A stretch of 21,864 bases of DNA, from NCBI GenBank assembly GCA_964548955.1, contig CAZJTP010000060.1, forward strand, positions 1 through 21,864. Direction: 5' to 3'. Origin of the DNA: GCA-020344555 sp964548955. Lineage in GTDB: Bacteria > Planctomycetota > Phycisphaerae > UBA1845. Both the position numbers and the translations under genes were made by a program. A model generated the notes under the pieces. It saw nothing but the letters and a program-made list of their open reading frames with translations, did no database searches and was not told the origin of the DNA. Shown in pieces: positions 14,789-21,864 of the stretch (the stretch's first letter is position 1; every line of letters starts with the position of its first letter).

Positions 14789-17700
14789 CTACACCGCGAG
14801 CTGCCGACGCCTCCCAAGCACAATCGTCCCGGTTGTAAGCACGAGCAGCACCATCACGACCATGCCCCATTCAGAGACGGTGGGTATCTCCGCCAGATGT
14901 TCGCACGCATCGCCGACGTCATCGCCGTCGCTATCCGTTTGGTCCGGGTTCGACACCGTTGGGCAGTTGTCCGCGACTCCATCGAAGTCGTCGAACACGC
15001 CGTCGCTGTCGGTGTCCAGCGGTGCGATGGAGCCGTAGTAGGAGAAATGCGCGAGTTCCGCGGTGCATGTTGCGATGAACATCCCGGGCGGTTCCTCGAC
15101 GATAGAACAACTGGCCTGAATGTCCATGAATCTCGGGTCCTCGTAGAGGTACAGCGTCAGCCGGTTCCGCTGATTCGCGTTGAGGTGAGAGACATCCTTG
15201 ACGATCGTGATGGTCACCGGGCTGTCGAAGACCAGGCCGTCCGGCTCGAAATTGTACACCGCGACGGCCCGTCCCAGACCCGGATTGGGGCCAAGCGTCA
15301 AGTCCACCTCGGGATCGTTGAAGACGGTCTCGGTTACGGAGAGCGTCAGATCGTCAGGAAGGTCGCCCGGTTCGATGTCGATGGTCAAGGCCCCGTCGGG
15401 CGTCTGCAACGAACCACCTTCGTCAGCCGAGAACTCACCGGCGGCGGAGCCGTCCGGGTTGCACTCGTCGTCTGCGTCGCCGGGGCACGTGTCGCAGAGG
15501 TCTCCGGCACCGTCTCCGTCGGTGTCGGCGTGAAGCGGATTGGCTACAGCCGGGCAATTGTCACAGACATCCGGGATGATGTCGCCATCCGCATCGGGAT
15601 CGCATTCGTCGGGGATCCTATTGCCGTCGCAGTCCCCGCTGGTACCCGCGTCCAAATCGCAGGAATCCTCGATGTCGTTCCCGTTGCAGTCTTCGCTGAG
15701 CTGATGCACGCACCCGCTAACGGTATCACAGGACTCCGACCCGGTGCATGGGTCGCCGTCGTCGCAGCTAACATGGTTCGGGATGTTGTCGCAGGATTCG
15801 GTGGAATCGTTGCATGAATCGTCTGTGCAGCCGACGCCATCATCGCAGTCGCGCGTCGATCCACCGCCACAAACCCCGCCGGTACAAGACTCGTTTACTG
15901 TACAGAATGCACCGTCATCGCACGGTTGCAACTCGTTAGCAGGTTCCTTGACGCACTCGTCCAGATCGTCATCGCACACACCGACGTTGCATTGGTCATT
16001 CAGGTGGCTGCACTCGACAGGCGCTCCAGGCTGGCAGAAGCCAGACACGCACGATTCGGTGCCGTTGCAGAATAGCCCGTCATCGCAATCGCCTGGCAGG
16101 TCGCAAGTGGCCTTATACTCGTATGCACCCATGTCCACGATGGGCGGTGTCCCGTTCCCACTGTCCGGCGTCGCAGGATCATCGACGAAACGCGGATTGC
16201 CGTCCAAGTCGAACGGCGTCGGCTCGGCCGTGTCTCCGTCCCCATCAAGGTCGGCTATGTCGGGTGGGACGGAATCGTTGTTACCGGCGTCGATGCAAGG
16301 TGACCCAAGCAGCAAGTGAAGGTCGCCGTAGTCGTCATCCACGCCGTCCCACGCACCGTCCGGCCCCGGGTCGGGGTTGCGCACGAACAACGGTTCATTT
16401 CCGGTATTGGTCCCGTCGTCAAACTCACCTCCAGAAACCAGCCCCTGAATACAAGAGTAACTAACGATACCGGAACCTCCCGCGAGGCGGTAGATTTGTG
16501 CAGATTGCCCCATTCCTTGGCTATCGGAATTGGCCCAGAGAACGGAGTTATAGCTCGTCAGGTTGAGTGCGCTGTTGTATATCCCGCCTCCATGGTTGCC
16601 CGCACTGTTTCCGCTGAACGTGCAGTTGGCCAACGCCGGGCTGGCGCTGGAGTTTGACATTCCGCCACCGTTACCCGCCGCAGCATTTCCAGAGTAAATG
16701 CAGTTGGTTACTGTCGGATTACAATTGAAGCTATTACTCATCCCGCCGCCCCCGGCCGCGAGGTTGCCTAGGAACATACAGTTGCTCACGATTGGTGCGC
16801 TGATGTTGTGATTGTGCATCCCACCGCCCGTATTCGCATTATTCTCGCTGAATGTGCAAGTAGCAACGATCGGGCTGCTGCCGCTATTCCACATACCCCC
16901 TCCTGCGCTATCCGCAGTGTTTCCGAAGAACGTACATCCAGCCACGATTGGCGGTTCGCTATACAGGTTCGCCATCCCGCCACCAAGGTTTCCCGTGTTG
17001 CTCGCAAAGACACAGCCGATTACCGTTGGACTGCTGTAATAGTTGGACATTCCGCCGCCGATACCTTCAAACCCCGCAGCTGTATTTGCAGAAAAGAGGC
17101 AGTTCGTTACCGTCGGGCTACTGTAGAAATTGACCATCCCGCCACCATGGTCACTTGCGGTGTTGCCGCTGAATACGCAATTGGCCACGGATGGAGTGCT
17201 ACCACCCACGTTCGCCATCCCACCCCCGCTGCCAATACGGCTGATTTGATTTCCGCTGAAGGCGCAATCGGTCACCGTTGGCCCGCTGTCGTTGTTATAC
17301 ATCCCACCGCCGAAATTTGCAGTGTTCCCGCTGAACTTGCAGTTGGTCACCGTCGGGTTGCTGCCGCCATCGTTGTGCATCCCGCCGCCGGCATTGGTCG
17401 CCGTGTTCCCGCTAAACATGCAGTTAGTCACCGTCGGGCTGCTGTTGACGTTGAGCATCCCAGCAGCGTCGTACGCATCCCCTCCCGTTATCGTGAATCC
17501 ATCTAGGACAGTGTCTAGCCCCTCACCACCGATGCACTTGGCCACGCTGTCGTTCAGGCCGGTTCCGTCGATGATGGTCACATCGGGGCCGTCCGAGCTG
17601 CGCAGCGTGATAGCCTTGCCGAGGAAGTTGATCGTCTCATTGTACGTGCCGGGCGAGACCAAGACCGTGTCCGTGTCGTTGGCCGCATCGATGCCATCCT

Positions 17701-18646
17701 GGATGCTACAGAACGGATCGACCTCGGTTCCGCTCCCCGGTCCAGGGCAGGCATCGTCATCAACATAGTACACGGTGGGTTTAGGTGTTAGATCGAGCAC
17801 GATCCCTGCGGGCCAGTATAGCCCTGTTGTTACGAGGTCTTGGACATCTGATCCGTCCAGATTAGCTCGTTGAATCTTGTGCTCCGTCGTACTCCACCCG
17901 ATCCAATACATCTTGTCTGCGACCACGTCGAGAGCGATCCCGTGAGGGCTAATATCAGGAACCACAACGTCTTCGACGGCTGACCCATCGAGGTTGGCCC
18001 GCTGGATTTTCCACTCAGCGGTGACTACCCAGTACATCTTGCCCGCGCTGATGTCGAGGGCAATGTCCGCTACATCACCCGGCCCGGCTATGGTGACTAG
18101 GTCGGTGGGGTCTGAACCGTCGAGGTCGGCACGGGAAATCGTCTCCCAACCCGCATCGGTCCAGTACATTTTCCCACCAACTACATCGAGGGCTATGCCA
18201 GCCGGGCGACTATTCGATCCCGTTGCCACAAGGTCTTCGACATTTGTACCATCCAGATTGGCGCGCTGGATTCTTGCGGCACCCCAATCAGTCCAGTACA
18301 TCTTTCCTGAACTTGGATCGAGGGCGATGTCATAGGGAGAGAGCAGCCCGGTTGTGACGAGGTCTTCGACGACGGAGCCGTCGAGGTTGGCGCGTTGAAT
18401 CTTATAGGGCGGATGGTTAAGGGTCCAATACATCTTCCCTGCGTCCGGATCGAGGGCGATACCTTGCAGGCCGTCTAACCCTCCGACAAGAGTCTGGATG
18501 TCCGCCCCATCCAGGTTAGCGCGTTGGATCACATCGTAGCCGTAAACCGTCCAATACATCTTCTGCCCGTTGGCTGCGGTGACGACGACACCAAAGGACA
18601 AAGCGAGAGCAGGAAGCATCTGCAACGTTCGCGCAAACATTCTCAT
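14789..18646 (-). CDS. Giant secreted surface protein: YWTD propeller, beta-helix, Cys-rich and TSP3 repeats, IPTL-CTERM-like tail
   Basis: A protein of about 1285 residues. A signal peptide (MFARTLQMLPALALSFGVVV) is followed by six YWTD repeats of about 44 residues (GKMYWT...IQRANLDG...GIALD), enough for one six-bladed propeller. YYVDDDACPGPG (near 292) opens a right-handed beta-helix with 11 repeats of SSPTVTNCxFSGNTA...GGGMxN type. A Cys-rich segment (CDDGLFCNGTESC...) and acidic thrombospondin-3-like calcium repeats (DTDGDGAGDLCD, DSDGDDVGDACE) follow. The end, IPTVSEWG plus a hydrophobic helix plus RRR, is an IPTL/PEP-CTERM-like sorting signal. It is likely exported and surface-attached. 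ATG 18646 is adopted; ATG 18640 has the better-spaced GGAGG. It is probably adhesive, which is inference. Confidence 0.9.
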   Translation of the reverse strand: MRMFARTLQMLPALALSFGVVVTAANGQKMYWTVYGYDVIQRANLDGADIQTLVGGLDGLQGIALDPDAGKMYWTLNHPPYKIQRANLDGSVVEDLVTTGLLSPYDIALDPSSGKMYWTDWGAARIQRANLDGTNVEDLVATGSNSRPAGIALDVVGGKMYWTDAGWETISRADLDGSDPTDLVTIAGPGDVADIALDISAGKMYWVVTAEWKIQRANLDGSAVEDVVVPDISPHGIALDVVADKMYWIGWSTTEHKIQRANLDGSDVQDLVTTGLYWPAGIVLDLTPKPTVYYVDDDACPGPGSGTEVDPFCSIQDGIDAANDTDTVLVSPGTYNETINFLGKAITLRSSDGPDVTIIDGTGLNDSVAKCIGGEGLDTVLDGFTITGGDAYDAAGMLNVNSSPTVTNCMFSGNTATNAGGGMHNDGGSNPTVTNCKFSGNTANFGGGMYNNDSGPTVTDCAFSGNQISRIGSGGGMANVGGSTPSVANCVFSGNTASDHGGGMVNFYSSPTVTNCLFSANTAAGFEGIGGGMSNYYSSPTVIGCVFASNTGNLGGGMANLYSEPPIVAGCTFFGNTADSAGGGMWNSGSSPIVATCTFSENNANTGGGMHNHNISAPIVSNCMFLGNLAAGGGGMSNSFNCNPTVTNCIYSGNAAAGNGGGMSNSSASPALANCTFSGNSAGNHGGGIYNSALNLTSYNSVLWANSDSQGMGQSAQIYRLAGGSGIVSYSCIQGLVSGGEFDDGTNTGNEPLFVRNPDPGPDGAWDGVDDDYGDLHLLLGSPCIDAGNNDSVPPDIADLDGDGDTAEPTPFDLDGNPRFVDDPATPDSGNGTPPIVDMGAYEYKATCDLPGDCDDGLFCNGTESCVSGFCQPGAPVECSHLNDQCNVGVCDDDLDECVKEPANELQPCDDGAFCTVNESCTGGVCGGGSTRDCDDGVGCTDDSCNDSTESCDNIPNHVSCDDGDPCTGSESCDTVSGCVHQLSEDCNGNDIEDSCDLDAGTSGDCDGNRIPDECDPDADGDIIPDVCDNCPAVANPLHADTDGDGAGDLCDTCPGDADDECNPDGSAAGEFSADEGGSLQTPDGALTIDIEPGDLPDDLTLSVTETVFNDPEVDLTLGPNPGLGRAVAVYNFEPDGLVFDSPVTITIVKDVSHLNANQRNRLTLYLYEDPRFMDIQASCSIVEEPPGMFIATCTAELAHFSYYGSIAPLDTDSDGVFDDFDGVADNCPTVSNPDQTDSDGDDVGDACEHLAEIPTVSEWGMVVMVLLVLTTGTIVLGRRRQLAV

Positions 18647-19330
18647 GGCCTCCGGTTTGACAAAGCGGTCACGTCTTGCTATCAGACCTCGCCGATACAT
18701 TCGAGTAGCAGTCTGGTGAAATGCGGCGGTTTCCGGCCCAAGCCTGACGACCGATGTACCAGGGCGTCAAGCCCTCTCTCTGCCGTCGCGCCCGCCAAGG
18801 CTGCACTGTAAACGCAATACCGCCATCGTAGCAGATGAACGGCTCCCTGCCTACGCCTCTGTTCTGAGGATACATGCGTCAGGACTCCGTGCCGAGCGCA
18901 CAGAGTTGTGCTTTTCTCCGGCAAGGCCACCGAGATCGCCAAACGCGGCCATGAACCAACTATCCGCAGCAATCCAGGGCGCGAAGAGAGGCGAGTCCGC
19001 GGGTATAGGCGGCTGTTGAAGTTGGGCTGGAATCGGCGATTGCAGCATGGAATCGCCATGAAACCGCCCTGGAGGCCGCCCTCGGTCGCCCCGGCGGCAT
19101 GGGCTGCGTTCCGTCGATTCCGGCAGAACCCACCGCCGGCGTGGCAGTCGCGGGCATCCTGGCCCCGGTGAATCCGCTCCCGTCCTGGGCGATCCAGCCA
19201 CGGCCGCCGCCCTGGCGGGCGGCGGTTCCCCTCGGCAGGCGGCCGCGACGACGCCCAACGGTCGTAGCGTCTACGCCCCGGCGGTCGGGGTCCCTGTCTC
19301 GCGGCAGCGGGGACCTGCTTCGGGGAGGAC

Positions 19331-19348
19331 GCCCGCCGCGAGGCGGGC
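19331..19348. terminator. GC-rich hairpin
   Basis: GCCCGCC and GGCGGGC form a 7-bp stem around GCGA. It lies about 110 bp after the DUF3102-like gene stop (minus strand), a possible second terminator. Confidence 0.35.
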
Positions 19349-19406
19349 GGCCCGGAAAGGTTCTCAGGTGAGCGGCCGCTCCACCTCGCGTCTCAGCGCA
19401 ACGAAG

Positions 19407-19427
19407 AGGGCCGCATTGAGCGGCCCT
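19407..19427 (-). terminator. Terminator-like hairpin of the DUF3102-like gene
   Basis: AGGGCCGC and GCGGCCCT form a perfect 8-bp stem with a 5-base loop, 32 bp after the stop. On the minus strand CTCTTCGTT follows, a weak U-rich tail, the best terminator-like context in the window. Confidence 0.55.
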
Positions 19428-19459
19428 TGCCGTTCGCCTGTCTCACGGCTTCTGCCGCG

Positions 19460-20377
19460 TCAGCCAGCCGCCTGCTCGCCCGCACCAACGAGCTGCCTAC
19501 TGGTCATCCCCGTCGGCGCGGACAAGCCCATCTGTCCGGTTGCGCCTGTCGGCCCGGTTGCGCCGAGGTTGCCGTTTCCGCCAATGTTGGCGGGTCCGAT
19601 CAACGCGAACTCCATTCGTTGGATCACGGCCTCGAGCGCATCAGCGTCCTGCGGGGCGGAAGGAAGCTGACGGATTACATCGCACACCCTCCTGCCGAGA
19701 TCACCGTGCTTCGAGTTGAGAGTGAAACCGAAGAGCTTCGCGCAAGCTGTGGCGAGCATGTCGGTTTCGTCCGGCGCGACCGCCTTCTCGCCCTTCTTCG
19801 AGAGCGACTTGCCGATCTCATCATCCCGCCAAGTCAACCTAATCTGGTGGCCCGTGGTACCAGCCGATACGCTGCCCGTCGGTCCCGCCTCGATCTTCGA
19901 CTTGATGTCACTCTTACCCTTCCCCACGGGTCGCAACCTGCCCGTCCCTCCTCCAGCCGATCCATCAATCATGCTCAGCACCGCCCGAACCGATACCCTC
20001 TCATTTTCCGTGAACTTGATCTTGCCCTTGTTCCTGTAGATTCTGCGATAGCGATCCGCTTGGCGTTTCCCGAAGGGGAGGTTCTTCTTGCACCACTGTT
20101 CCCACGCAATGCCCCGTTCCTTGGGGAGCGCGTCGTTCCGCTCATCGAGCCACTTTCGCACGACAGCGAGTTTCTCGCCCATGTCGAGGAGTGCGCTCAA
20201 GGCTTCCTTGCCCGCGCGTTCGTAGGTTTCCCAGCGGTCCTTGATGATCTTGATCTCATCCTCGAAACGCGACATTTGCTCAAGTATCTGGGACGCGCGC
20301 GTCCCGCCCTTATTGGGCCCTTTGTTTTCGGACTTCTCCGCCTCTTTCGGCGGGTCGGCTACAGCGCTATTCACCAT
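19460..20377 (-). CDS. DUF3102-like protein with short collagen-like stretch
   Basis: A 305-residue protein. Residues 40-120 (DRWETYERAGKEALSALLDM...GEKLAVVRKWLDE....WEQWCKKNLPFGKRQADRYRRIYRN) resemble the DUF3102 family found on phages and plasmids, where a helical domain ends in a QRYRR-like DNA-binding motif. The C-terminal part holds a Gly-X-Y stretch (GPANIGGNGNLGATGPTGATGQ) followed by an Ala/Gly tail. Start ATG 20377 has AAGGAG 8 bases upstream; the 20476 extension is unsupported. It lies next to the integrase, on the same strand and separated by 302 bp. A role in element maintenance or control is possible, but DUF3102 function is not established. Confidence 0.75.
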   Translation of the reverse strand: MVNSAVADPPKEAEKSENKGPNKGGTRASQILEQMSRFEDEIKIIKDRWETYERAGKEALSALLDMGEKLAVVRKWLDERNDALPKERGIAWEQWCKKNLPFGKRQADRYRRIYRNKGKIKFTENERVSVRAVLSMIDGSAGGGTGRLRPVGKGKSDIKSKIEAGPTGSVSAGTTGHQIRLTWRDDEIGKSLSKKGEKAVAPDETDMLATACAKLFGFTLNSKHGDLGRRVCDVIRQLPSAPQDADALEAVIQRMEFALIGPANIGGNGNLGATGPTGATGQMGLSAPTGMTSRQLVGAGEQAAG

Positions 20378-20543
20378 TTGGATTACTCCTTCATGCTTGG
20401 ACCTTTGTAGGAATGCCAGCCTGCAAGTGGGTGCCGGCTTCTTGCCACACGGTGATCGGCATGATCCAGGCGGCACATTCGCAAACGAGCTGGTCTTTTC
20501 GCCTGGACCGATAGGACTGCGCGTTCAGCACGGTAGAGGACAG

Positions 20544-20560
20544 GTGCCATAACATGGCAC
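20544..20560. promoter_or_regulatory. 17-bp inverted repeat, candidate operator
   Basis: GTGCCAT-AAC-ATGGCAC is a perfect 7-bp-arm palindrome, 170 bp upstream of the DUF3102-like start and after the integrase stop. Position and symmetry suit a dimeric regulator site. Nothing shows which protein would bind it. Confidence 0.4.
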
Positions 20561-20679
20561 TCAACGAGGAGGACCTATCGGACGCACATCGCGGCCCCGT
20601 GAGATGACCTCCGTGGCGCAGCGACCAATCGTTCGTATGCAGATTCAGCCACGGGAGCGGAATGCCGATCAGAGCTTTG

Positions 20680-21681
20680 CTATGGATGAGATTCAGCGTC
20701 GGATCGTAGAGTTAGTCGGGCCGCCAACGCGCGAAGAGGCTGCCATGCTATGGGGGCGTAGGTCAAGGACACGCGCCCTGGTAGGTGCCCTAGTAGGATG
20801 TCAACATCTCCCCGAGCCACCCCCACTCGATGAAGATGAGTCGCTGCACTGTGCCTTAGCCGACCAGGCCCGCCGCTCCCGAAGAAGTCGCGCACTGCCT
20901 GCGAGTACGAGTCCAGCCGTGACCAGCGGGGTTCGATGAGCGCGAACCACTCTAACGCCTCGTCGGAGAAGACGACTTGCCTGTGCATCCCGGTGCGCCT
21001 GCCGACCTTGTTTTCGATTTCGTATATCCCGTCCTCGATCCACTCTCCCTCCTTCCGCGCCACGCGAATCACCTCAGAAGGGCGCATCAAGCAGAGATAA
21101 TTCAGGGCAAGCCACGGGGCCATCGTCTCCGGTGCCTGTTCCGCCATGTTCTTGATCTCTTCGATAGGCACCGCCTTGACTTTCGGCGGACCGAGCGGAA
21201 TCTTCTTGACGCCCTCCAGTCTGACAATGGGCATGTAGTCGAAGTCCATCGCCCACCTGAGCATTGTCTTGACCGCGCCAAGATCATGGTTGACCGTCTT
21301 CGGCGCAAAGCCATGGCGCAGCATGTCCTCCTTCAGGCCCTGGAGGTGCTGTGCTTTAATCATGTCACATCGCACCGGACCATACGCGAGGAGAAACCGC
21401 TTGATATGTTTCCGGTAGTATTCGCGCGTCGCCTCGCCGCGCTCAAGGGCCTTCGCCTGAAGGAACAGGTCGGCGACATCGACAACGGCGATGGACTGCG
21501 TGATGAGCGGGAGCCGTTTCGTGTTTCGCTCCCCTCGCCACTCCGCCCACAGCTTGAGGCTCTCCAGGTAGCGGGCTTGCGAATCGCGTTTGGATTTGGT
21601 GAAGTAGTGGTCTCGTCCGCCCCAACGGCAGAACCAGACTCCGGTCTTGTGTCGTCGGAGTTGTGGCGTCCTGGCGTTCAT
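20680..21681 (-). CDS. int: Tyrosine recombinase / integrase
   Basis: A 333-residue phage-type integrase. An N-terminal arm- or core-binding part (residues 1-165, with a SAM-like helical domain around 65-150) is followed by the catalytic domain: Arg200 (CLMRPSEV), Lys225 (IENKVGRRT), Arg276 in PGRLRHSAATHL, His299 in LLGH and Tyr308 (LTYAP). The usual HxxR box has Gly where His is expected, a mild oddity. ATG 21681 is preferred over the TTG at 21720. The gene starts about 130 bp from the tRNA-Asn 3' end and reads away from it, the classic arrangement for an integrase using that tRNA as attachment site. Repeated CTACCCC/GGGGTAG motifs lie in the gap. Confidence 0.95.
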   Translation of the reverse strand: MNARTPQLRRHKTGVWFCRWGGRDHYFTKSKRDSQARYLESLKLWAEWRGERNTKRLPLITQSIAVVDVADLFLQAKALERGEATREYYRKHIKRFLLAYGPVRCDMIKAQHLQGLKEDMLRHGFAPKTVNHDLGAVKTMLRWAMDFDYMPIVRLEGVKKIPLGPPKVKAVPIEEIKNMAEQAPETMAPWLALNYLCLMRPSEVIRVARKEGEWIEDGIYEIENKVGRRTGMHRQVVFSDEALEWFALIEPRWSRLDSYSQAVRDFFGSGGPGRLRHSAATHLHRVGVARGDVDILLGHLPGRVSLTYAPIAWQPLRALAARLTLRSDAESHP

Positions 21682-21707
21682 GGCGGGTACAGGGTACGCC
21701 CGACCCT

Positions 21708-21754
21708 CTACCCCCGTCAAGGCATGAGGGGTAGTAATGCAAATTCGGGGGTAG
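21708..21754. promoter_or_regulatory. Candidate integrase arm-type sites, right end
   Basis: CTACCCCC (21708-21715), GGGGTAG (21728-21734) and GGGGGTAG (21747-21754) form one inverted and two direct copies; the two direct copies end 20 bp apart, about two helical turns. The same octamer occurs at 448-455 in the left end. Role inferred. Confidence 0.5.
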
Positions 21755-21809
21755 CTGGCTTACACTGGCCTTTCGCCGGAAACCACTTGTTTTATAGGCT
21801 TTTCCGCAT

Positions 21810-21854
21810 CTCCCCGAGTAGGACTCGAACCTACAACCTAGCGGTTAACAGCCG
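21810..21854 (-). other. attR: right attachment site within tRNA-Asn
   Basis: The second copy of the 45-bp repeat, inside the tRNA-Asn gene and next to the integrase. Together with attL at 341-385 it defines the element. The tRNA is restored because the element carries its own 3' half. Confidence 0.85.
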
Positions 21855-21864
21855 CTCGCTCTAC
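21810..21864 (-). tRNA. tRNA-Asn (GTT), 5' end outside window
   Basis: On the minus strand the D-arm end GTAGAGCGAGC is followed by an anticodon loop with GTT in CTGTTAACC, a T arm GTAGG-TTCGAGT-CCTAC and acceptor strand TCGGGGA plus G. Anticodon GTT reads asparagine. The first bases of the gene lie beyond 21864. CCA is not encoded. Confidence 0.85.

Larger units (their letters stand above)
18647..19459. other. Non-coding interval
   Basis: About 810 bp upstream of the giant gene and downstream of the DUF3102-like gene. No convincing ORF. It should hold the promoter for the giant gene, but I see no clear -35/-10 pair. Hairpins at 19331-19348 and 19407-19427 lie at its right end. Confidence 0.45.

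Noticed and set aside
14897..15817. 306-codon plus-strand ORF
   Set aside because: Antisense to the repeat-rich surface protein; it mirrors its codon bias and shows no family motif.
16490..17450. Regularly spaced repeats, possible CRISPR
   Set aside because: They are degenerate in-frame protein repeats (GGGMxN beta-helix rungs), not identical direct repeats with unique spacers.
16808..17506. Repetitive plus-strand ORF
   Set aside because: Antisense of the beta-helix repeats; its own repetition comes from them.
20604..20939. Plus-strand ORF starting at an ATGA after a 17-residue ORF
   Set aside because: Half lies antisense to the integrase C-terminus, and no good ribosome site precedes the start.

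Overview
The window looks like high-GC DNA from an uncultured planctomycete-type bacterium. The main clue is a very large secreted protein that ends in an IPTL/PEP-CTERM-like sorting tail (IPTVSEWG, then a hydrophobic helix, then RRR). It also carries YWTD, right-handed beta-helix and thrombospondin-type-3 repeats, a mix typical of planctomycete surface proteins. The assignment is inferred from protein style, not from a marker gene.

Most of the window reads as one integrated mobile element of about 21.5 kb. Its ends are a 45-bp direct repeat of the 3' half of a tRNA-Asn gene (341-385 and 21810-21854; 2 mismatches, last 19 bp identical). A tyrosine integrase lies next to the right-hand tRNA-Asn, whose 5' part runs off the window. 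A GGGGGTAG motif occurs just inside both ends and may be the integrase arm site. Left of the element (1-340) a small GIY-YIG nuclease gene sits between two copies of the tRNA 3' fragment. A perfect 55-bp repeat spaced exactly 324 bp (108 codons) implies a tandem array of [tRNA 3' fragment + GIY-YIG] units continuing outside the window.

Layout inside the element: (a) 594-4572, minus strand, a restriction-modification cluster: a tiny ORF, a 5mC methyltransferase with an extra N-terminal domain, a Vsr repair nuclease, a second 5mC methyltransferase with an almost matching target-recognition region, and an HNH nuclease flanked by duplicated DNA-binding modules. (b) 4573-5431, a long non-coding stretch with strong hairpins. 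(c) 5432-12159, accessory genes, mostly unknown: an orphan protein, an HNH/HTH gene pair, a double-XRE plus phage Dam methyltransferase fusion, two pairs of small unknown genes with overlaps or close spacing, and a membrane-anchored zinc-ribbon protein. (d) A serine resolvase at 12365. (e) 13310-18646, minus strand, a three-gene cluster: the giant surface protein, then a coiled-coil protein and a multi-pass membrane protein. (f) 19460-20377, a DUF3102-like protein with a short collagen-like stretch. (g) The integrase.

Together the genes describe an integrative island: site-specific recombination (integrase, resolvase), defence (R-M with mismatch repair), DNA modification and nuclease genes of phage type, and a surface-protein cargo. 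No replication, conjugation or virion genes were recognised, so it is probably not a complete phage or ICE.
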